Positions 33,688 through 43,011 of a stretch of 46,244 nt of DNA are shown piece after piece. Below the pieces are notes generated by a model. It was not told where the DNA came from. It saw only the letters and a program-made list of their open reading frames with translations, and did no database searches. Each line of letters starts with the position of its first letter. The stretch's first letter is position 1. The DNA is from JAAYBQ01 sp035403465. Its GTDB lineage: Bacteria; Spirochaetota; UBA4802; UBA5550. Location of the stretch: NCBI GenBank assembly GCA_035403465.1, contig DAONFG010000027.1, forward strand, positions 1 through 46,244, given 5' to 3'. Position numbers and translations under genes: made by a program.

Positions 33688-34566
33688 ATGAAAAAATTCT
33701 ACAAAATAAATCTTCCAATACTGCTTATTATATCATTCTTCCTGCATTTCATTTTGCTTTCGTTCTGGCTGATTCCCGATTCCGGCGGCATGATAAACTT
33801 TATCGAAAGGAAGAAACAGCTCGCCGCGATGGATTCACGGATGTCCGGCGCCCGTGATATAATAGTCAACATAAACCAGGATGACAAGCGGGTAATCGAC
33901 CGGAACACACTGCTTTCAGACCGTGACTCTTCTGCGAAAGGGTACATTACTAAGGAGAAGGGTAACAGGTGGCTAAACAATTCTCTCGATTTTAAACTGG
34001 GACAGGGGAAGGGTAAATCTGCCGGCAAGCGTAAAACCGGCGGTAACGGCAAAAAGCAGCTGGATGGAGCTGGAGATGAAGAGGTGCATGTAACTATCAT
34101 GGCCAGGTACACATCCAAATCGGGTGAACTCAGTTCTGCAATGGAGAGACTTGCAATTCCTGACAAGAATGATGTTACACGCAAGAATGCGATTTTTTAT
34201 TCAAATACCGGGAGCTTTTCATTCAACACCGCGAAGTTTAAAAATTTTACATATTTCCGGGCGATGAAAGACCGGATATCTTCAAACTGGTATCCGCCGA
34301 TGGTGGGGAATGCCCATTTCGGGGGTTACGCCCCGGGCAGGATGAGGATTATGGGCATACAAAGCCAGATTGTTAAAATGTATTTTATCATGGACCGCAC
34401 GGGCGAAGTGGTAAAGATCGAGATCCTGGACTCAATGGGAAACACTCCTCTTGATTCCACATGCATGGATGCAATAAGGCTTTCAAAAAATTTCGGCAAG
34501 GTCCCTGATGATATTGAAGGGGAGTATATACTCATCCCCTTCATATTCGAATATATTTCGCAATGA
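33688..34566 (+). CDS. TonB-like C-terminal domain protein
   Basis: A 292-residue protein with one N-terminal membrane helix (about 9-30), a low-complexity basic linker (about 95-130, rich in Gly and Lys) and a C-terminal TonB-like fold (about 205-290: YFIMDRTGEVVKIEILDSMGNTPLD..AI). In TonB systems this part contacts outer-membrane receptors and the helix contacts ExbB/ExbD. No exbBD or receptor gene is nearby. TonB-related domains also occur in other envelope proteins, so energy transduction is an inference. Confidence 0.8.
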   Translation: MKKFYKINLPILLIISFFLHFILLSFWLIPDSGGMINFIERKKQLAAMDSRMSGARDIIVNINQDDKRVIDRNTLLSDRDSSAKGYITKEKGNRWLNNSLDFKLGQGKGKSAGKRKTGGNGKKQLDGAGDEEVHVTIMARYTSKSGELSSAMERLAIPDKNDVTRKNAIFYSNTGSFSFNTAKFKNFTYFRAMKDRISSNWYPPMVGNAHFGGYAPGRMRIMGIQSQIVKMYFIMDRTGEVVKIEILDSMGNTPLDSTCMDAIRLSKNFGKVPDDIEGEYILIPFIFEYISQ

Positions 34567-34591
34567 CAGCGATGAATCGCATAATCAAATA

Positions 34592-36874
34592 TTAAATAAT
34601 AAGATCCTTCAGTGTCATGTCCGCAAGTACCTTGTTCCTGCTGGTTTTCAGCCGGTCAAACAGCTCGCGTATACTGTTCTTCATGACACCCTTTCTATAA
34701 GTGCCGGGTATTACTATCTGCGCTTCGTTAATCAGGTCAAAGAGCTCTGTAAGTTTAATGTTGGCCGATGAGTTTGTAGGTATGAAATTGCCGGCAGTAT
34801 CATTCATAATAAGCTGCTTCTCTGCGAAGAGTTTTATGAAAAAGTCAATATCTGTTGAGTTGTACCCTGCCTTCTTGAGAAAGTCGGAATAATGTGTGGC
34901 ACCATCACCCGATTCAAACCTGAAGTATATCTGCTGGAGTATGGTGAGCCCGTAGAACATATTAGCTTTTTTATCCTCTTCAAAATAATCCTTCAGGTTT
35001 ACGTATGTTTCCGGGTGCATAAGTGTGAAGGAAACCTCTGCCCCGTAGAGTACAATAAGCGCCGATGTGTATATCATGAGAAGGAAGAGCGGGATAGATG
35101 CCAGTGTCCCGTAGATTGCAAATGTTCCCTGGGCAAATGCCTTGATGTACACAATGAAAAGCAGTATGAATATAACCCAGATTGCACCTGTAAATGCGGC
35201 GCCGATGGCAGAATACTTGAATGGCACCTTCGTGTTGGGGAGCGTTGAATAAGCCATGAGGAAAAGAAGCCATATGAACAGGAATGGCGCCAGGAAGTTG
35301 ATAATCACGGCAAAAAAGCTTTTACCTGAAACGCCGCCCCACGAGTTTCCGTTGTTCCCTGAATACTGAATGGTGCCGCCGTTACCGATTGCCCAGAGCA
35401 GTCCTGATGCACTGAATATCCTGTTGACCTTGAATGCAGGGAGAGTTTCACTCTTCCAGCTGGCGCCTGCATCTTTTGTCTGAATTATAAGTCCGTCTTC
35501 TCCGGCAATGAATCCCTCTGATCTGCTGACAAAGAATACGGCATAATAATTATAGTCCTTGAACTTCTGCTGGATCCATGTTGAACCGCCATCCAGCGAG
35601 TGCAGCAGGACGCCGTCATTTCCCGTGATCCAGATTTCCCGTTCATCTATTATAAATGAGCTGTTCAGGTTTACCAGTTTCTTTTTTCTTTTTGCCTCAT
35701 TGATCACAACCGGGTTCCAGTTGATACCGGCGTCTTTTGTGATCATAATCTTGCCTTTGGTTCCGGATATCAGAATTGTGCTGCCGAAAGATGATATTGA
35801 CTTGAAGTCGATGGATGCGTCATCTGTATTGATAACGCGCCATTCCCTGCCGCCGGTTTCGGTTGCGAGTATTACACCGTTGTTGGCAGCGATGAATCCC
35901 CTGTTCCGGTCAAGCATGAGGATGTCGTTAAGAGTGAATTCACCCCATTTCGAAATTGACCATGATTTTCCCCTGTCCTTTGTCCTGAGGATCACGCCCT
36001 TGTCCGCGATAAGCCATCCTTCGTTATCAATAAACTGTATATCGCTGTAGTTTGCCTTTGAAAATGTCAGGGGGTCGAGCCTGGATTCCTCTTCAAGAAA
36101 AACATTGTCGCGTGATATGTGTGCATATATTCTCTGGTTTTCATAATCAAAACTACTGTCATCGTATTTTGTAACATGAATTTTTTTCATTGATGTGGTG
36201 GCAATAGTGCCCTTGCTGCCTGCGAGCCAGATTTTGTCATCATATACCGTCGCTGAATTATAATGCGCTGATGAAAAAGTATTCGAGAGCATAGTGGCAA
36301 CTGTCATGCCCGCAATCAGCATTACAGGGCCCAGCGTGAGTGCCGCCCAGTAATAAATAATTTTCTGGAAGAGAGATCTTGCCTGCTTGACCTTCCATAT
36401 ATCGTTCAGAGATTTTTCAAGAGAGCGGAGAGTTGCAGTGGCTGTAAAAATCATTACTACTGTACCGATAATACCGATTTTTGCAGCGTTATCGATAAGA
36501 CCGGATATTGCTTCGAGTACAAAATCCACATTTGTTATGCTGTGTTCGGTCATAAAGAGTGATATTTTCCGGAAAAGTTCCTCTTTCTTGTTTTCACTGG
36601 AAAATATTGAAAGGAAAGTCAGACCCACTGCAAGTGCGGGGATCAGTGATACGATTGCAGTATATGCTATGGCCGACGCTTTTGTCAGGCAGTCATCAAT
36701 CATAAACTTTCTTGTTGCAACAATGAATACTTTGATTGAATTGATCAGCCTGTTGTAAATGGAATTTTCGAAAGAATATCCCTCATAGATTTTGATGACC
36801 AGGTTGATGAGTCGTGATATCCTTGTTTCGCTGTCTGATTTTATTTCCGTGAGCTTTTTCCAAAATGAAGTCAT
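34592..36874 (-). CDS. YihY/BrkB family membrane protein with inserted YCF48-type propeller
   Basis: A 760-residue chimera. Residues about 50-195 and 520-640 are the YihY/BrkB membrane core, with ASAIAYTAIVSLIPALAV and, after the insert, IWLLFLMAYSTLPN, FAQGTFAIYGTLASIP and LIVLYGAEVSF. Between helices three and four, residues about 200-515 form a periplasmic insert of seven repeats with the pattern G..G.I..T.D.G..W (near 217, 287, 327, 368, 414, 454 and 494), typical of YCF48/BNR beta-propellers. The C-terminal part (about 655-760) looks like a winged-helix. Family function is unsettled; old claims as RNase BN are wrong. GAGGCGG precedes the ATG. It is a single gene. Confidence 0.88.
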   Translation of the reverse strand: MTSFWKKLTEIKSDSETRISRLINLVIKIYEGYSFENSIYNRLINSIKVFIVATRKFMIDDCLTKASAIAYTAIVSLIPALAVGLTFLSIFSSENKKEELFRKISLFMTEHSITNVDFVLEAISGLIDNAAKIGIIGTVVMIFTATATLRSLEKSLNDIWKVKQARSLFQKIIYYWAALTLGPVMLIAGMTVATMLSNTFSSAHYNSATVYDDKIWLAGSKGTIATTSMKKIHVTKYDDSSFDYENQRIYAHISRDNVFLEEESRLDPLTFSKANYSDIQFIDNEGWLIADKGVILRTKDRGKSWSISKWGEFTLNDILMLDRNRGFIAANNGVILATETGGREWRVINTDDASIDFKSISSFGSTILISGTKGKIMITKDAGINWNPVVINEAKRKKKLVNLNSSFIIDEREIWITGNDGVLLHSLDGGSTWIQQKFKDYNYYAVFFVSRSEGFIAGEDGLIIQTKDAGASWKSETLPAFKVNRIFSASGLLWAIGNGGTIQYSGNNGNSWGGVSGKSFFAVIINFLAPFLFIWLLFLMAYSTLPNTKVPFKYSAIGAAFTGAIWVIFILLFIVYIKAFAQGTFAIYGTLASIPLFLLMIYTSALIVLYGAEVSFTLMHPETYVNLKDYFEEDKKANMFYGLTILQQIYFRFESGDGATHYSDFLKKAGYNSTDIDFFIKLFAEKQLIMNDTAGNFIPTNSSANIKLTELFDLINEAQIVIPGTYRKGVMKNSIRELFDRLKTSRNKVLADMTLKDLII

Positions 36875-37126
36875 CTGACCGCCTCGTTCTTATTAAATGA
36901 AGTTTGATGTGTTAAAATATCCGGGTATTTTACATGTTAATGTACCGGTTTAATTTTATCATGTCAAGAATTAATGAAATGCAGCAGTTGTTGAGAATTT
37001 AATTATTTAATTGACTTCTTAATTATTATTTGAAAAACTTGAACATGATCTGATTTATATGTAAATTCACAAAAAGCATTTCTTTTATAATGAAGATACC
37101 AAAAAACGTGTCCGGAGAGCGTAATC
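36875..37126. other. Intergenic region, divergent promoters
   Basis: This 252-base, AT-rich gap separates the divergent YihY and octahaem-cytochrome genes. It must hold both promoters. TATAAT at 37086-37091 is a plausible -10 for the plus strand, but no good -35 lies 17 bases upstream, so a regulated promoter is possible. Confidence 0.4.
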
Positions 37127-38569
37127 ATGGATAAGAAGAAGAGCAGGATATTGATTATTTCAATCACTCTGCTGGTGATGATGATTATTTTAACTCTGTT
37201 ATTTTTTTATACTGGAGCGGCTGCAAAGGATCCGTGGACCGGAATAAAACGCTACAGGCCGCATTTTAATCATACACCGGTGATTTATGAGAAGTTCAAT
37301 ACACCGCAGGATGTGACAAAAAAATGCCTTTCATGTCACGAAGATGCTGCCGCGGACTTCATGAAGACAGCTCACTGGCTGTGGGAGAGGTCAAATGTGA
37401 AAATACCCGGAAAGGATGGTGTCTTCAGCATAGGTAAGAAAAATCTCCCTAACAACTTCTGTCTCGGTGTGCAGGGTAATGAAAAGTCATGCAACAGCTG
37501 CCATGCGGGATACGGATGGAAAGATGCGACCTACGATTTTAATAAAAGTGAAAATGTTGACTGCCTTGTTTGTCACGACTGGTCAGGCACTTATTCCAAA
37601 GGCGCATACGGTATGCCTAACCAGAACGTTGACCTCCTTGCTGCTGCCAGGAGTGTGGGGTATCCAAAACTGCAAAATTGCGGGTTGTGCCATAATTACG
37701 GCGGCGGGGGAATGGGAGTCAAACATGGCGACCTTGATGAGAGTCTACTTAATGCTTACGCAGATATCGACATACACATGAGCCAGAACATTCTCTGCAT
37801 AGACTGCCATAAAACTGAAAAGCATAATATCAGGGGTACAGCGTATTCTGTAAGTGTAGATCACAGGAACGGTATAAGCTGCACTGACTGCCATGATGAA
37901 AACCCTCATAAGGACACCCGGATCAATTCTCATGTTGATTCTGTAGCATGCCAGACATGCCATATACCGAGGTTTGCGCGTAAGGCGGCAACCAAGATAT
38001 TCTGGGACTGGTCAAAGGCCGGGAACAGTTCACGCAAAGATGATCCTCACACATACCTGAAGATTAAAGGCGAATTTGTTTACGGTAAGGACCTTGTTCC
38101 TGAATACAGCTGGTTTAACATGACGATAAGACGATACATGTGGAATGATAAGCTCGATCCTTCGAAGGTCACACTGATTAATCCGCCAAATGGAGATATA
38201 CGAGACAAATCTGCTAAGATATGGCCCTTCAAGGTACATCGGGCGGTTCAGCCGTATGATAAAAAATTCGATTACCTGCTTCAACCGGTTACATCGGGTG
38301 ATGGCGGCTACTGGAGTGAGTTCAACTGGGACAAGTCATTCAGGCTGTCGGAAAAGATTTCAGGTATAAAGTACAGCGGCAGTTACGGATTTACAAGGAC
38401 CGACATGTTCTGGCCGCTTTCGCATATGGTTGCCCCGGGAGACAAAGCTCTCAGGTGTAATGACTGTCACGGACCTGTTTCCAGGATGAACTGGAATGCC
38501 CTGGGTTACCCTGACGATCCGATAGATTCAGGAGGACGTGAAAAAGTGTCTGCAGGAGGTGCGCAATGA
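37127..38569 (+). CDS. Octahaem c-type cytochrome, tetrathionate reductase (OTR) family
   Basis: A 480-residue periplasmic reductase anchored or secreted by one N-terminal hydrophobic segment (about 8-29). Eight CxxCH haem sites are visible: 67-71, 122-126, 146-150, 185-189, 224-228, 252-256, 275-279 and 444-448. The count, spacing and the late eighth haem match the Shewanella-type octahaem tetrathionate reductase family. Those enzymes reduce tetrathionate and, in vitro, nitrite and hydroxylamine; the natural substrate is uncertain. It opens a four-gene cluster, with a GGAGAGCG site before the ATG and an ATGA overlap with the next gene. The neighbours favour a sulfur compound as substrate. 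Confidence 0.9.
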   Translation: MDKKKSRILIISITLLVMMIILTLLFFYTGAAAKDPWTGIKRYRPHFNHTPVIYEKFNTPQDVTKKCLSCHEDAAADFMKTAHWLWERSNVKIPGKDGVFSIGKKNLPNNFCLGVQGNEKSCNSCHAGYGWKDATYDFNKSENVDCLVCHDWSGTYSKGAYGMPNQNVDLLAAARSVGYPKLQNCGLCHNYGGGGMGVKHGDLDESLLNAYADIDIHMSQNILCIDCHKTEKHNIRGTAYSVSVDHRNGISCTDCHDENPHKDTRINSHVDSVACQTCHIPRFARKAATKIFWDWSKAGNSSRKDDPHTYLKIKGEFVYGKDLVPEYSWFNMTIRRYMWNDKLDPSKVTLINPPNGDIRDKSAKIWPFKVHRAVQPYDKKFDYLLQPVTSGDGGYWSEFNWDKSFRLSEKISGIKYSGSYGFTRTDMFWPLSHMVAPGDKALRCNDCHGPVSRMNWNALGYPDDPIDSGGREKVSAGGAQ

Positions 38570-40956
38570 GAAAGTATATAATCATATTTGCTGCTTTATC
38601 TGCTGCGGTTCTTGCCGTATACACAGGTATAACTGCCCCGGCAAAAAAAATACCGTGTCCCAAATGTTATGTAATGCATCCGGATATACTCCCGCTTGAT
38701 AAAGCCGGTAACAGGACAGGCATTGCTGCAATGATTTCACAGGAGCGTACATGCGGCGAATGTCATAATGCCCGGTTTATTAATGGGCACAACAGTCACT
38801 ATAACGATAAAGTTAAAATCGGATGTTCCGAATGCCACGTTGAGGGCGGCGTTATATCCCTTTCCCCGGGAAGCTTTAATCCTGATGGAAGAATAAATAA
38901 GGATATACTTAAGATACGGGTTCCTTCGGATGAGAACTGTCTCAAGTGTCATGGGGTGGGTTCTGTAAAAGGGAAAGAGGTATTTATACCTGATGATTTC
39001 CCCGGTGTACAGGAATTCCTCGAAGGGGGGAAGTGTTTCAGGGTAACATGCAGAACAGGTGAAATACTTTCTCCTGAAAATATCTCCGGTTCACTAATAA
39101 ACATAAAGGATAAAGATAAACTGAATTTTCCCTGGGATGTTCATATGCAGCGCGAGGTTGCCTGCGTGTCATGTCACTTTACCCGCAATGATCCGCGGCG
39201 TGCTGAGACGCGTAAATCAGACCAGGACCACCTGGCTAATGATCCCCGGAAATCGTATTCAATAGGCAAATACCTCTACATTCCTGATCATAACCTTGTT
39301 CACGCGGACTGCAGGACCTGTCATACCCCGGAGAAGAAGCATGACTTCCTGCCGTACAAAAAACGGCACTTTGCAGTGCTGTCGTGCCAGTCATGCCATG
39401 TACCCAGGCTTTACGGTCCTGCGCTCAGGTCTGTAGATGAAACTGTTGTCACAGTTAACGGTACTCCTCGATATGAATATCGGGCAAGGAGGGAAGCGGA
39501 TTATAAGAATCTGAATACGGCCTACACTGAAGGATACGTACCGTTCCTTTTATCTCATACTGAAGAGAAACCCGGTGCTGAAGAAATTTACGGAGTTAAA
39601 AACGGTATCTCCCCCGTAAACCTGATTTTACGCTGGAGCTGGATTGATGCTGACGGGAAAGCGGTACAATATGAAACTGTCAGACGTGCTTACATGGATG
39701 GAAAAACTTTTAATACCGATGTGGTAAAGGTATTCGATGCAGATAAAGACGGTATTGTTGACGATAACGAAATCATGCTCGAAACAATACAGAAGACTGA
39801 ATTCATCAAAAATCGTCTTGAAGGTCTTGGAGTAAAACATCCCTTTATCAGGGGCGTAACAGAATCATACAGGATCAATCATGGCATTGCAGACGAAAAG
39901 TCAATCAGGGAAGATTGCCTGTCATGCCATTCGGGCCGTTCGAGGTTTAATGATGATGTTGAGCTTGCATCATTTGTCCCTGCAGGCGCATTGTTTGCAG
40001 GGACAAATGACACTGTGAACATGAACGGTCTCTCTTTTCATCTTGACGGAGAAATTGAAGGAAAGGAAAAGCTGAAACTGGTTAAAGACGGCAGTATCAG
40101 TAACAGATATATTTTAGGATACAGCAGTTATGCATGGCTTAATGTGCTGGGATTCCTGATATTCATCCTGTCTGCTGCAGGTGCTGCCGGTCATGGTATA
40201 ATCAGGCATATGGCGAACAAGAGTCTGCCGCACCGCGAAGTGAAACTTGTAACCCGGATAATTTACCCGGTCTATGAAAGGATATGGCACTGGGGCATGG
40301 CATTTTCAGTAATTATGCTGATTGTCACGGGGCTGGAGATTCATTTTGCGGGAAGTTTTACACTATTCGGATTTGACAATACGGTTGATATTCACAACGG
40401 GTTCGCACTTATAGTGGCGGTAAACGCGGGCCTGTCACTGTTCTACCACCTGGCTACGGGCGAGATACGGCAGTACTTCAGCATAAAGCGGGGATTCCGC
40501 AGCGATGCAATCGTACAGGTCGTGTATTATGTGTACGGGATATTCAGGAACTCCCGGCATCCATTTGAGAAATCCACTGAAAAGAAACTCAATCCGCTGC
40601 AGCAGATTACTTATGTCATTCTGCTGAATATCCTCTTTCCTGTACAGATTGTAACCGGGATCATGATGTGGATAGTCTCTGTCTCGCCGGCATTCTCCTC
40701 GGCAGTGGACGGGCTGACTATAATTGCGCCTGTGCATAACTTTTTCGCATGGCTGTTTATTGCGTTCCTGGCTGTTCACCTGTACCTGGTTCCAACAGGT
40801 CATAATGTTTTCAGCAACCTGAAGGCAATGATTACAGGCCGCGAGGAGATAGAAGAATCTTCCGGTACTGATGATGCGCGTGCGGAGCTCAGCGGAATAA
40901 AAATTGCGGATATCATCGCAAATATAAAGAAAATTACAGGCGGGGGTAAGGCATGA
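38566..40956 (+). CDS. Heptahaem c-type cytochrome fused to EF-hand and b-type cytochrome membrane domain
   Basis: A 796-residue fusion that probably carries electrons from the quinol pool to the octahaem reductase. After a signal helix (6-22), six CxxCH sites lie at 63-67, 87-91, 125-129, 200-204, 249-253 and 274-278, and a seventh at 451-455. A further CPKCY at 31-35 lacks the histidine. Between haems six and seven sits a canonical EF-hand loop DADKDGIVDDNE (391-402). Residues about 520-745 form five membrane helices with histidines fit for two b haems (such as His575, His610, His628, His724 and His738). The stop overlaps the following gene by four bases. The domain order (c-haems, EF-hand, b-cytochrome) is not one I can match to a described protein. 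Confidence 0.87.
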   Translation: MRKYIIIFAALSAAVLAVYTGITAPAKKIPCPKCYVMHPDILPLDKAGNRTGIAAMISQERTCGECHNARFINGHNSHYNDKVKIGCSECHVEGGVISLSPGSFNPDGRINKDILKIRVPSDENCLKCHGVGSVKGKEVFIPDDFPGVQEFLEGGKCFRVTCRTGEILSPENISGSLINIKDKDKLNFPWDVHMQREVACVSCHFTRNDPRRAETRKSDQDHLANDPRKSYSIGKYLYIPDHNLVHADCRTCHTPEKKHDFLPYKKRHFAVLSCQSCHVPRLYGPALRSVDETVVTVNGTPRYEYRARREADYKNLNTAYTEGYVPFLLSHTEEKPGAEEIYGVKNGISPVNLILRWSWIDADGKAVQYETVRRAYMDGKTFNTDVVKVFDADKDGIVDDNEIMLETIQKTEFIKNRLEGLGVKHPFIRGVTESYRINHGIADEKSIREDCLSCHSGRSRFNDDVELASFVPAGALFAGTNDTVNMNGLSFHLDGEIEGKEKLKLVKDGSISNRYILGYSSYAWLNVLGFLIFILSAAGAAGHGIIRHMANKSLPHREVKLVTRIIYPVYERIWHWGMAFSVIMLIVTGLEIHFAGSFTLFGFDNTVDIHNGFALIVAVNAGLSLFYHLATGEIRQYFSIKRGFRSDAIVQVVYYVYGIFRNSRHPFEKSTEKKLNPLQQITYVILLNILFPVQIVTGIMMWIVSVSPAFSSAVDGLTIIAPVHNFFAWLFIAFLAVHLYLVPTGHNVFSNLKAMITGREEIEESSGTDDARAELSGIKIADIIANIKKITGGGKA

Positions 40957-41477
40957 AGATCGGAAGTGTTGAAAAACCATATATAAATCCATATGCCGGT
41001 GGTGTGTTTCTGGGTATTGTGCTTTTCATGGCATACTACATGACAGGGAGCGGGCTTGGTGCCTCTGAAGCAGCAACCAGGATACAGGTATTCCTGCTCG
41101 ACCTTGTGGCCCCGTCACACGTTGACCGCGTCGCTTACTTCGCGGAAAAGGGCGGCGGTACGCTCAATGCGCTGGATAAGGGTTCAGTGCTGATGTTTGC
41201 CGGGACTTTCCTGGGAGGCATGATTTCAGGATTAATAAACGGCAGGCTGAAGCTCGAGACAAGGCGTGGTCTTAATATAACGGATAAGCAAAGGTGGCTA
41301 TTCGCATTTATAGGCGGGGCGATCATGGGTTACGGAGCTCGTCTTGCGCGGGGATGCACATCAGGCCAGGCGCTTTCAGGCGGTGCAGTACTCGCGGCGG
41401 GGAGCTGGGCATTCATGTTCTGCGTGTTCGGCGGCGGGTATATGCTCGCATGGTTTGTACGCAGGCTCTGGTTATAG
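40953..41477 (+). CDS. YeeE/YedE-family sulfur transporter, first half-size protein
   Basis: A 174-residue membrane protein with four helices. It carries the conserved YeeE/YedE (DUF395) segment GYGARLARGCTSGQALSGGAVLAAGSW, where the cysteine of RGCTSG lines the thiosulfate path in the characterised TsuA transporter. The loop NGRLKLETRRGLNITDKQR is positive and so probably cytoplasmic. The ATGA overlap with the cytochrome gene ties it to that operon. It probably works with the next gene product to move a reduced sulfur compound such as thiosulfate. Confidence 0.88.
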   Translation: MKIGSVEKPYINPYAGGVFLGIVLFMAYYMTGSGLGASEAATRIQVFLLDLVAPSHVDRVAYFAEKGGGTLNALDKGSVLMFAGTFLGGMISGLINGRLKLETRRGLNITDKQRWLFAFIGGAIMGYGARLARGCTSGQALSGGAVLAAGSWAFMFCVFGGGYMLAWFVRRLWL

Positions 41478-41486
41478 GAGGAGACA

Positions 41487-42755
41487 ATGGCACCTTATGA
41501 TTCAATTGCACTGTTTGGAAAATTCGCAGGTTACATGGTTTATCTTGCTATTGGTATAGGTTTCGGCCTGGCTCTGGAGATGTCGGGTTTCGGGGATTCG
41601 AGAATACTTTCAGCCCAGTTCTACTTCAGGAAGATGACTGTGTTGAAAGTTATGTTTACTGCGATCATCGTTGCGATGCTGTTAATATTTTTATTTTCAG
41701 CATTCGGGTGGCTCAACTTCGACAATATCTGGGTGAACACAACATTTATATGGCCGCAGATCGTTGGCGGACTTATTCTTGGTATCGGTTTCATAGTTGG
41801 CGGATTCTGTCCCGGGACATCGATCGTGGCTGCTTCAACGTTCAAAATTGACGGAATATTCTTTGTGCTTGGTGTATTATTCGGGGTGTTTATTCTTGGT
41901 GAAACTCTGTCGATTACTACCCTCGAGATGTTCTATAATGCGGGTGATTACGGGCGGCTTACTCTTTACAGCTTACTTGGAGTTGAGGCGGGTGTAGTTG
42001 TTGTGCTGGTCATATTGATGGCGCTCATGATGTTTTACGGTGCAGGGCTCAGTGAAAAGTATTTCGGCGAAAAGATCCCATGGAAGAATATATCACTCAA
42101 TCCTGTAAAACACGTGAACCCGGTATTCGCAGGTGTACTTGTACTTCTTTCTCTCATAATACTCATCAAGGGTGAACCTTCGCTTGACGCAAGGTGGAAA
42201 ATGCTCCCCGAAGCGGAACAGCAGAAGCTCACTGCCAGGGACGTTTACATTCACCCCGCTGAACTGCTCGAGGTGATGAACAATTTTCAGTTCAAGGCAA
42301 GGATACTTGACCTGCGTAGTGAAAGCGACTTCAATATATTTCATATACTCAGCGCTGAAAATATACAGGCAGCAGACGTTAACAGCCAGGGCATGATCGA
42401 AAGTCTTAAAAAGGAGAAGCCTAATGCTGCAATTGTGCTTGTTTCAAATGGAGAGAAAATTTCAACTGAAGCATACAGGTTCCTCAGGGTTAACGGTGTA
42501 CAGAACCTCTACATACTTGAAGGCGGCATGAACAACTGGATCACGGTCTTTGGAGCTGATAAGTCTATTGCTGTGAAAAAAGATCCGGCAGCATCCGGAT
42601 CAGAGGATTCAAGCTATATTTTTAACAGGGCATACGGCAGTGAGCTGAAACTGGCCAATCCTGTCAGCGATCACGGTACAGTACCAGAAAATATCAGGTA
42701 CACAAAGAAAGTGAAGATCCAGGCAAAAGCCGCGAAGAGCGGGGGCTGCGGTTAA
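41487..42755 (+). CDS. YeeE/YedE-family sulfur transporter fused to a cysteine-less rhodanese-like domain
   Basis: The 422 residues begin with six membrane helices (about 15-34, 54-75, 90-108, 123-140, 157-186 and 211-228), with the YeeE/YedE motif GGFCPGTSIVAAS around Cys108. A rhodanese-like domain follows (about 255-365: ARILDLRSESDFNIFHILSAENI and LEGGMNNW). Its active-site loop reads VLVSNGEKIS, with Ser320 where catalytic rhodaneses have cysteine. The C-terminus ends GGCG, giving the only cysteine after residue 108 in the readable motifs. By the positive-inside rule the rhodanese part faces the periplasm. AGGAGG lies before the ATG. Confidence 0.87.
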   Translation: MAPYDSIALFGKFAGYMVYLAIGIGFGLALEMSGFGDSRILSAQFYFRKMTVLKVMFTAIIVAMLLIFLFSAFGWLNFDNIWVNTTFIWPQIVGGLILGIGFIVGGFCPGTSIVAASTFKIDGIFFVLGVLFGVFILGETLSITTLEMFYNAGDYGRLTLYSLLGVEAGVVVVLVILMALMMFYGAGLSEKYFGEKIPWKNISLNPVKHVNPVFAGVLVLLSLIILIKGEPSLDARWKMLPEAEQQKLTARDVYIHPAELLEVMNNFQFKARILDLRSESDFNIFHILSAENIQAADVNSQGMIESLKKEKPNAAIVLVSNGEKISTEAYRFLRVNGVQNLYILEGGMNNWITVFGADKSIAVKKDPAASGSEDSSYIFNRAYGSELKLANPVSDHGTVPENIRYTKKVKIQAKAAKSGGCG

Positions 42756-42776
42756 GAATAATTCATAACCCGATTT

Positions 42777-42860
42777 CCTGGAGATACGGAGAGTACAGAG
42801 ATGGTAATTTTAAAGTATGACACAGATGGACACAGATCAAAACTGATAAAGTAAATATAA
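42777..42860. repeat. Repeat-like intergenic sequence
   Basis: It includes GGAGATACGGAGAGTACAGA and CACAGATGGACACAGATC, short direct-repeat tracts with the same style as sequences spread through intergenic regions of many bacterial genomes. No second copy exists in the window, so this call is tentative. Confidence 0.35.
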
Positions 42861-43011
42861 ATACTGATATCCATGTTCAATTCTTTGTTTTTTCTTTATT
42901 CATTTGAGGCCGAATATTCGTTAGAACGCCGTGTCTCTGCAGCAAATCATTTAAGAAATATATAACTTGACTTTTCCTGCAGACTGCTTCATCTTTTCTA
43001 CAGGTGGAAGC

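Noticed and set aside
33699..34184. Minus-strand frame of 161 codons inside the TonB-like gene
   Set aside because: The plus-strand protein has a membrane helix and a TonB-like fold; the reverse frame is only a shadow.
40435..40992. Minus-strand frame of 185 codons inside the cytochrome fusion
   Set aside because: The plus strand encodes a clear b-type membrane domain; the reverse frame has no pattern of its own.
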